DNA of 64,000 nt, from the NCBI GenBank assembly GCA_964420975.1, contig CAYQVH010000012.1, forward strand, positions 27,619 to 91,618, read 5' to 3'. The position numbers and the translations under genes are program-made. The stretch's first letter is position 1. Each line of letters opens with the position of its first letter. Positions 60,218 through 64,000 of this stretch are shown here, one piece after another. Source of the DNA: Accumulibacter sp964420975 (GTDB taxonomy: Bacteria > Pseudomonadota > Gammaproteobacteria > Burkholderiales > Rhodocyclaceae). The notes under the pieces were generated by a model. It saw nothing but the letters and a program-made list of their open reading frames with translations. It did not search any database and was not told the DNA's origin.

Positions 60218-61873
60218 ATGGCAGCTAAAGACGTCAAGTTTGGCGATACCGCACGCGCTCGCATGGTCGAAGGGGTGAACGTCCTCGCCGACGCGGTCAA
60301 GATTACCCTCGGACCGAAGGGTCGCAACGTGGTCCTCGAGCGCTCGTACGGCGCGCCGACCGTAACCAAGGATGGCGTTTCCGTCGCCAAGGAGGTCGAA
60401 CTCAAGGACAAGTTCGCCAATATGGGTGCCCAGATGCTTAAGGAGGTCGCTTCCAAAACGTCCGACATCGCGGGTGACGGAACGACGACGGCGACCGTTC
60501 TCGCGCAGTCGATCGTCCGCGAAGGGATGAAGTACGTCGCCGCCGGCATGAACCCGATGGACCTCAAACGCGGCATCGACAAAGCGGTTGTCGCCACGGT
60601 GGATGAACTCAAGAAGCTCTCCAAGCCGTGCTCGACGAGCAAGGAAATCGCCCAAGTGGGCGCCATTTCGGCCAACGCCGACGTTGACATCGGCGACATC
60701 ATCGCCAAAGCGATGGACAAAGTCGGCAAGGAAGGCGTGATTACGGTCGAAGACGGCAAGTCGCTGAACAATGAACTCGACGTCGTCGAGGGCATGCAGT
60801 TTGACCGCGGCTATCTCAGCCCCTACTTCATCAACAACAACGACAAGCAGAATGCGATCCTCGAAAGCCCGTTCATTCTGATCTTCGACAAGAAAATCTC
60901 CAACATCCGCGACCTGCTGCCGGTCCTCGAACAGGTCGCCAAATCGAGTCGGCCGCTACTGATCGTCGCCGAAGACGTCGACGGCGAAGCGCTGGCGACG
61001 CTGGTGGTCAACAACATCCGCGGCATCCTGAAGACCTGCGCCGTCAAAGCGCCCGGTTTTGGCGACCGGCGCAAGGCGATGCTCGAGGACATCGCGATCC
61101 TCACCGGCGGCCAGGTGATCGCCGAGGAGGTCGGCCTTACGCTGGAGAAGGCGACGCTTGCCGACCTCGGCCAGGCCAAGCGCATTGAAATCGCCAAGGA
61201 AAACACGACGATCATCGATGGCGCAGGCAATACGGCGAGCATCGAAGCTCGGGTCAAGCAGATTCGCGCCCAGATCGAAACCGCGACCAGCGATTACGAC
61301 AAGGAAAAGCTGCAGGAGCGGGTGGCCAAGCTTGCTGGCGGCGTCGCTCTGATCAAGGTGGGCGCTGCGACCGAAGTCGAGATGAAGGAGAAGAAGGCTC
61401 GGGTCGAGGACGCGTTGCACGCGACGCGCGCTGCGGTCGAAGAAGGCATCGTCGCCGGCGGCGGTGTGGCGCTGCTGCGCGCTCGTTCCGCACTGGACAC
61501 GCTGAAAGGCGACAACCATGACCAGGACGCCGGGATCAAGATTGTTCTGCGCGCCATGGAACAGCCGCTGCGCGAAATCGTTGCCAACGCCGGCGACGAG
61601 CCGTCAGTGGTGGTCAACGCCGTCGTCAAGGGCAGTGGTGACTTCGGCTACAACGCCGCCACCGGCGAGTATGGCGACCTCGTGCAGATGGGTATTCTCG
61701 ATCCCACCAAGGTCACCCGCACCGCACTGCAGAACGCGGCCTCGATCGCCGGCCTGATGTTGACCACCGACTGCATGGTCGCCGAGCTGGTCGAAGACAA
61801 GCCGGCCATGGGCGGCGGTGGCGGCATGGGCGGTATGGGGGGCATGGGCGGAATGGGCGGCATGGACATGTAA
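60218..61873 (+). CDS. groEL: Chaperonin GroEL
   Basis: GroEL (551 residues) has AAKDVKFGDTARARMVEGVN, VTLGPKGRN-type ATP site (ITLGPKGRNVVLE), GDGTTTATVLAQSIV with the catalytic Asp, and a C-terminal GGM repeat tail ending GMDM. It forms one operon with groES under CIRCE control. A bidirectional terminator follows. Confidence 0.98.
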   Translation: MAAKDVKFGDTARARMVEGVNVLADAVKITLGPKGRNVVLERSYGAPTVTKDGVSVAKEVELKDKFANMGAQMLKEVASKTSDIAGDGTTTATVLAQSIVREGMKYVAAGMNPMDLKRGIDKAVVATVDELKKLSKPCSTSKEIAQVGAISANADVDIGDIIAKAMDKVGKEGVITVEDGKSLNNELDVVEGMQFDRGYLSPYFINNNDKQNAILESPFILIFDKKISNIRDLLPVLEQVAKSSRPLLIVAEDVDGEALATLVVNNIRGILKTCAVKAPGFGDRRKAMLEDIAILTGGQVIAEEVGLTLEKATLADLGQAKRIEIAKENTTIIDGAGNTASIEARVKQIRAQIETATSDYDKEKLQERVAKLAGGVALIKVGAATEVEMKEKKARVEDALHATRAAVEEGIVAGGGVALLRARSALDTLKGDNHDQDAGIKIVLRAMEQPLREIVANAGDEPSVVVNAVVKGSGDFGYNAATGEYGDLVQMGILDPTKVTRTALQNAASIAGLMLTTDCMVAELVEDKPAMGGGGGMGGMGGMGGMGGMDM

Positions 61874-61901
61874 GTCCGCCGCGACCCGGTCGCAACGGCA
61901 G

Positions 61902-61931
61902 AAAAAAACCCCGCTTTGGCGGGGTTTTTTT
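61902..61931. terminator. Bidirectional terminator between groEL and ppiD
   Basis: Seven A, then CCCCGC (61909-61914), loop TTTG, GCGGGG (61919-61924), then seven T. The stem is GC-rich with an A tract before and a T tract after, so it ends groESL on the plus strand and ppiD on the minus strand. Confidence 0.93.
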
Positions 61932-61961
61932 CGCTCAGCCGGGCAGTCTCCGAACGCGGCC

Positions 61962-63869
61962 TCAGCGCTCCTTGCTTTCGAGCACCGTCTTGTTGATATC
62001 GACCTTGTACCGCATGCGTAGGCCAGCGAGGTAGGCAGCGACGTCTTCCTGGCCGAGAATTGCCGCATACTCGCGCTGGAGCGCCGAACGCCTTGCAGCG
62101 TCGACCGTCTCCGGCTGGGTGACACTCATCACCTTGTACAGCAGGTAACGGCCGTTACCGGCATCCGCGCCAACGTACGCCGGCAGCTTGGCGGCATCGG
62201 CGGCAAAGATCGCTTTCAATCCGGTCGGAGGAACCTGACGCGGCTCAAGTCGCGAAACGTTTTTCACCAGCAACCACGGAAAGCCGGTATCGCCGGCCTG
62301 CCGTAGCTCGGCAAGCTTGCTCTCACCCGTCTTGCGCGCCAAAGCGGCGGCCTCCTGGTCCCGAAGCACGGTCTGTATTTCGGCGCTGACGCTCTCAAAA
62401 GGCCGGTTGCTGGCCGGGCGATGCTCGACCACCCGCGCGGCAAGCAACGTGTTGGGGGCAATCTCGACCGCCTCCGTGTTGCGCTTCTTGGTCAGCGAGT
62501 CGTCGGAAAAGAGCGAGGTCAGCAGTTTGGCGTTTCCGAGCTGTCCGAGAGACGGCAAGGCGCTTGCTTCGACCTGACGCGGCAACCAGTCCGACCGCTG
62601 AATCTTGAGGTGGAAGCGTTCGACCGCGGGTTGCAGGCTGTCTGCCTGCTCATACACCAGGTTGCTGAACGCCTCGGCGGCCTCGGCGAACTGCCGTGAC
62701 GCCGACTGCCGCTTCAGTTCGGCTTCAATTTCAGGCCTCACTTCAGCGAGCGAGCGCTGCTGACCGGGCTTGATGCCGGTCAGCTTGATGATGTGGAACC
62801 CGAAGTCCGATTCAACGAGGCCCGAGATCTCGTTCTCCTTCGCCGAGAAAACGCGGTCTTCGAACGACTTCACCATCGCGCCGCGAGCAAAGTAGCCGAG
62901 GTCGCCACCTGCCTGAGCCGACCCCGGATCCTGCGAATGCTGTTTCGCGAGCTCGGCGAATCGTTCGGGAGACTTCTGCACTTCAAGCAAAACCGCCGCC
63001 GCCTGGGCTCTCGCTTTCTCCTTGTCAGCGCCGGCGTCGGTACGAATCAGGATGTGGCTGGCGCGTCTCTCCTCGGGCAGCCGGTAGCGATCCAGGCGTG
63101 ACTCGTACGCCTCCTTGACCTCGGCTTCGCCGACCGTTCCCTGGGCTGCCATGTTCTCGAGCGAAAGCACGACGTACTCGGCGCGAATCTGCTCAGGCAG
63201 CTGAAAACGCTGCGTATTCTGGTCATAGTACTGGCGCAGGGTGGACGGCTCGATCTTGACCTGGTCGAAAAACTGCTCCGGCGAGAAGCGGAACTCCGCC
63301 ACTTGCCGCTGCTCGGCCTGCAGGCGCAACATCTCGTCGACATCGGCCTGGCTGGCAATGCCGGTGTCGCCGATCGCCGCCACCAGTTGGCGCAGGATCA
63401 GATCCTGCCTCATCTGCGCTTCAAACTGGGCTTGCGTCAGTCCCTGCGCGGCGAGTAGCGACTGGTAGCGAGCGAGCGAAAACTGTCCGTTTTCCTGCCA
63501 CACGGGGATACTCCTGATGGCCTCGCGCAGTTGATCATCCCCGACGTTCAAACGATTCTTCGCCGCTTCAAGCAGCAACAGCCGCTGGTCAATTAGCGAA
63601 TTGACCACCGCCAAGCGGGTCTCCGGCGTATTGACCGTCTCCGGCTTGAAGCTCGCGCCCAAGGCCTGCCGCATGCGTTCCTGGTATACCCGCCACGCCT
63701 GTTCGAACTGCGGGACGGTAATCTTGGTGTCGCCGACGCTGGCAACGTCGCTTCCCGCCCCCGTATTGCGAACATACGAATCGACACCCCAAAAACCGAA
63801 AGGCAAGGCGATTAACGCCAGAAAGATCTGGACGACTCTCTTGTTGTTGCGGACGGCATCAAAAAACAT
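61962..63869 (-). CDS. ppiD: Periplasmic folding chaperone PpiD (parvulin-type)
   Basis: PpiD is an inner-membrane-anchored periplasmic chaperone at the SecYEG exit. The 635-residue protein has one N-terminal TM helix (VVQIFLALIALPFGFWGV), a SurA-like N domain, and a parvulin domain (about 225-355) with ERRASHILIRTDAG and ISGLVESDFGFHIIKLTGI. The ATG at 63869 begins the cytoplasmic tail; a longer frame to 63914 is less likely. A tRNA-Asp gene ends just upstream. Confidence 0.9.
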   Translation of the reverse strand: MFFDAVRNNKRVVQIFLALIALPFGFWGVDSYVRNTGAGSDVASVGDTKITVPQFEQAWRVYQERMRQALGASFKPETVNTPETRLAVVNSLIDQRLLLLEAAKNRLNVGDDQLREAIRSIPVWQENGQFSLARYQSLLAAQGLTQAQFEAQMRQDLILRQLVAAIGDTGIASQADVDEMLRLQAEQRQVAEFRFSPEQFFDQVKIEPSTLRQYYDQNTQRFQLPEQIRAEYVVLSLENMAAQGTVGEAEVKEAYESRLDRYRLPEERRASHILIRTDAGADKEKARAQAAAVLLEVQKSPERFAELAKQHSQDPGSAQAGGDLGYFARGAMVKSFEDRVFSAKENEISGLVESDFGFHIIKLTGIKPGQQRSLAEVRPEIEAELKRQSASRQFAEAAEAFSNLVYEQADSLQPAVERFHLKIQRSDWLPRQVEASALPSLGQLGNAKLLTSLFSDDSLTKKRNTEAVEIAPNTLLAARVVEHRPASNRPFESVSAEIQTVLRDQEAAALARKTGESKLAELRQAGDTGFPWLLVKNVSRLEPRQVPPTGLKAIFAADAAKLPAYVGADAGNGRYLLYKVMSVTQPETVDAARRSALQREYAAILGQEDVAAYLAGLRMRYKVDINKTVLESKER

Positions 63870-63912
63870 GGTGGAGACCCGCTGACAAATAAACGATGGC
63901 GTAAGAGGACGC

Positions 63913-63936
63913 AAAAAAGGCGAACTTGCGTTCGCC
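63913..63936 (-). terminator. Terminator after tRNA-Asp
   Basis: On the minus strand GGCGAAC and GTTCGCC (63919-63925 and 63930-63936) form a 7-bp stem with a 4-nt loop, followed by six T. It separates the tRNA from ppiD. Confidence 0.85.
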
Positions 63937-63945
63937 CTTCGGCAG

Positions 63946-64000
63946 TGGCGGAGTGGACGGGGCTCGAACCCGCGACCCCCGGCGTGACAGGCCGGTATTC
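63946..64000 (-). tRNA. tRNA-Asp (GTC), 5' part outside window
   Basis: The minus strand holds the anticodon stem CCGGC/GCCGG around loop CTGTCAC (anticodon GTC), GGGTCGCGGGTTCGAGCCCCG as variable/T arm and the 3' end TCCGCCA with encoded CCA at 63946-63948. The acceptor 5' strand and D arm lie past position 64000. Confidence 0.93.

Overview
This 64 kb window looks like the chromosome of a GC-rich betaproteobacterium. Gene content and order (hemA; maeB/pckG; pilS-pilR-ampD; ispB opposite rplU-rpmA-obgE-proB; argD-argF-argG; HrcA/CIRCE-controlled groESL; ppiD next to a tRNA-Asp) fit the Rhodocyclales, and the GTP-type PEP carboxykinase beside a malic enzyme would suit a Candidatus Accumulibacter-like organism. 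The taxon is inferred from gene content; no marker gene was compared.

Layout. 1-8.1 kb (all minus strand): partial hemA, a three-gene periplasmic binding protein / outer-membrane barrel / membrane GGDEF-EAL operon, a PBP7-type D,D-peptidase and a patatin. 8.2-14 kb: NADP-malic enzyme fused to a phosphotransacetylase-like domain, opposite GTP-PEPCK, then an aminotransferase. 14-17.8 kb: ampD, pilR, pilS and a small membrane protein. 17.9-22 kb: tRNA-Pro, ispB, ribosomal proteins L21/L27, obgE, proB. 22-25.9 kb: a methyltransferase, an InaA-type kinase-fold protein and a NodU/SxtI-type carbamoyltransferase with DUF5989 and SxtJ-like membrane partners.

25.9-37.9 kb is an accessory island full of gene and element fragments. 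It holds a broken Rhs-type toxin tip with its CPCC immunity gene; xre-hicB-hicA; a CHC2-primase fragment; IS30 fragments near both edges in opposite orientation; a two-gene TIR / nSTAND-WD40 module; an IS1595-type element nested in an IS3-type remnant; two inverted attC-like hairpins; a RelE/HigA-type toxin-antitoxin pair; group II intron domains V-VI; and a tyrosine-recombinase fragment. The TIR / nSTAND-WD40 pair is the strongest candidate for a defence or programmed-death system: TIR would be the NAD-directed effector and the 16-repeat propeller protein the sensor and switch.

37.9-64 kb returns to housekeeping and lifestyle genes: a secreted beta-propeller protein, cis/trans fatty acid isomerase, a PaaG/PaaI-like pair, a SLATT-PEGA two-TM protein beside an HD-GYP response regulator, aroG, rpmB-rpmG, an orphan RNA 3'-phosphate cyclase, a CDF transporter, an SNF2 helicase, YajQ, PpnP, argG-argF-argD, groES-groEL under a CIRCE operator with unusually long arms, ppiD and a partial tRNA-Asp. 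Assignments rest on motifs read by eye; no database search was possible.
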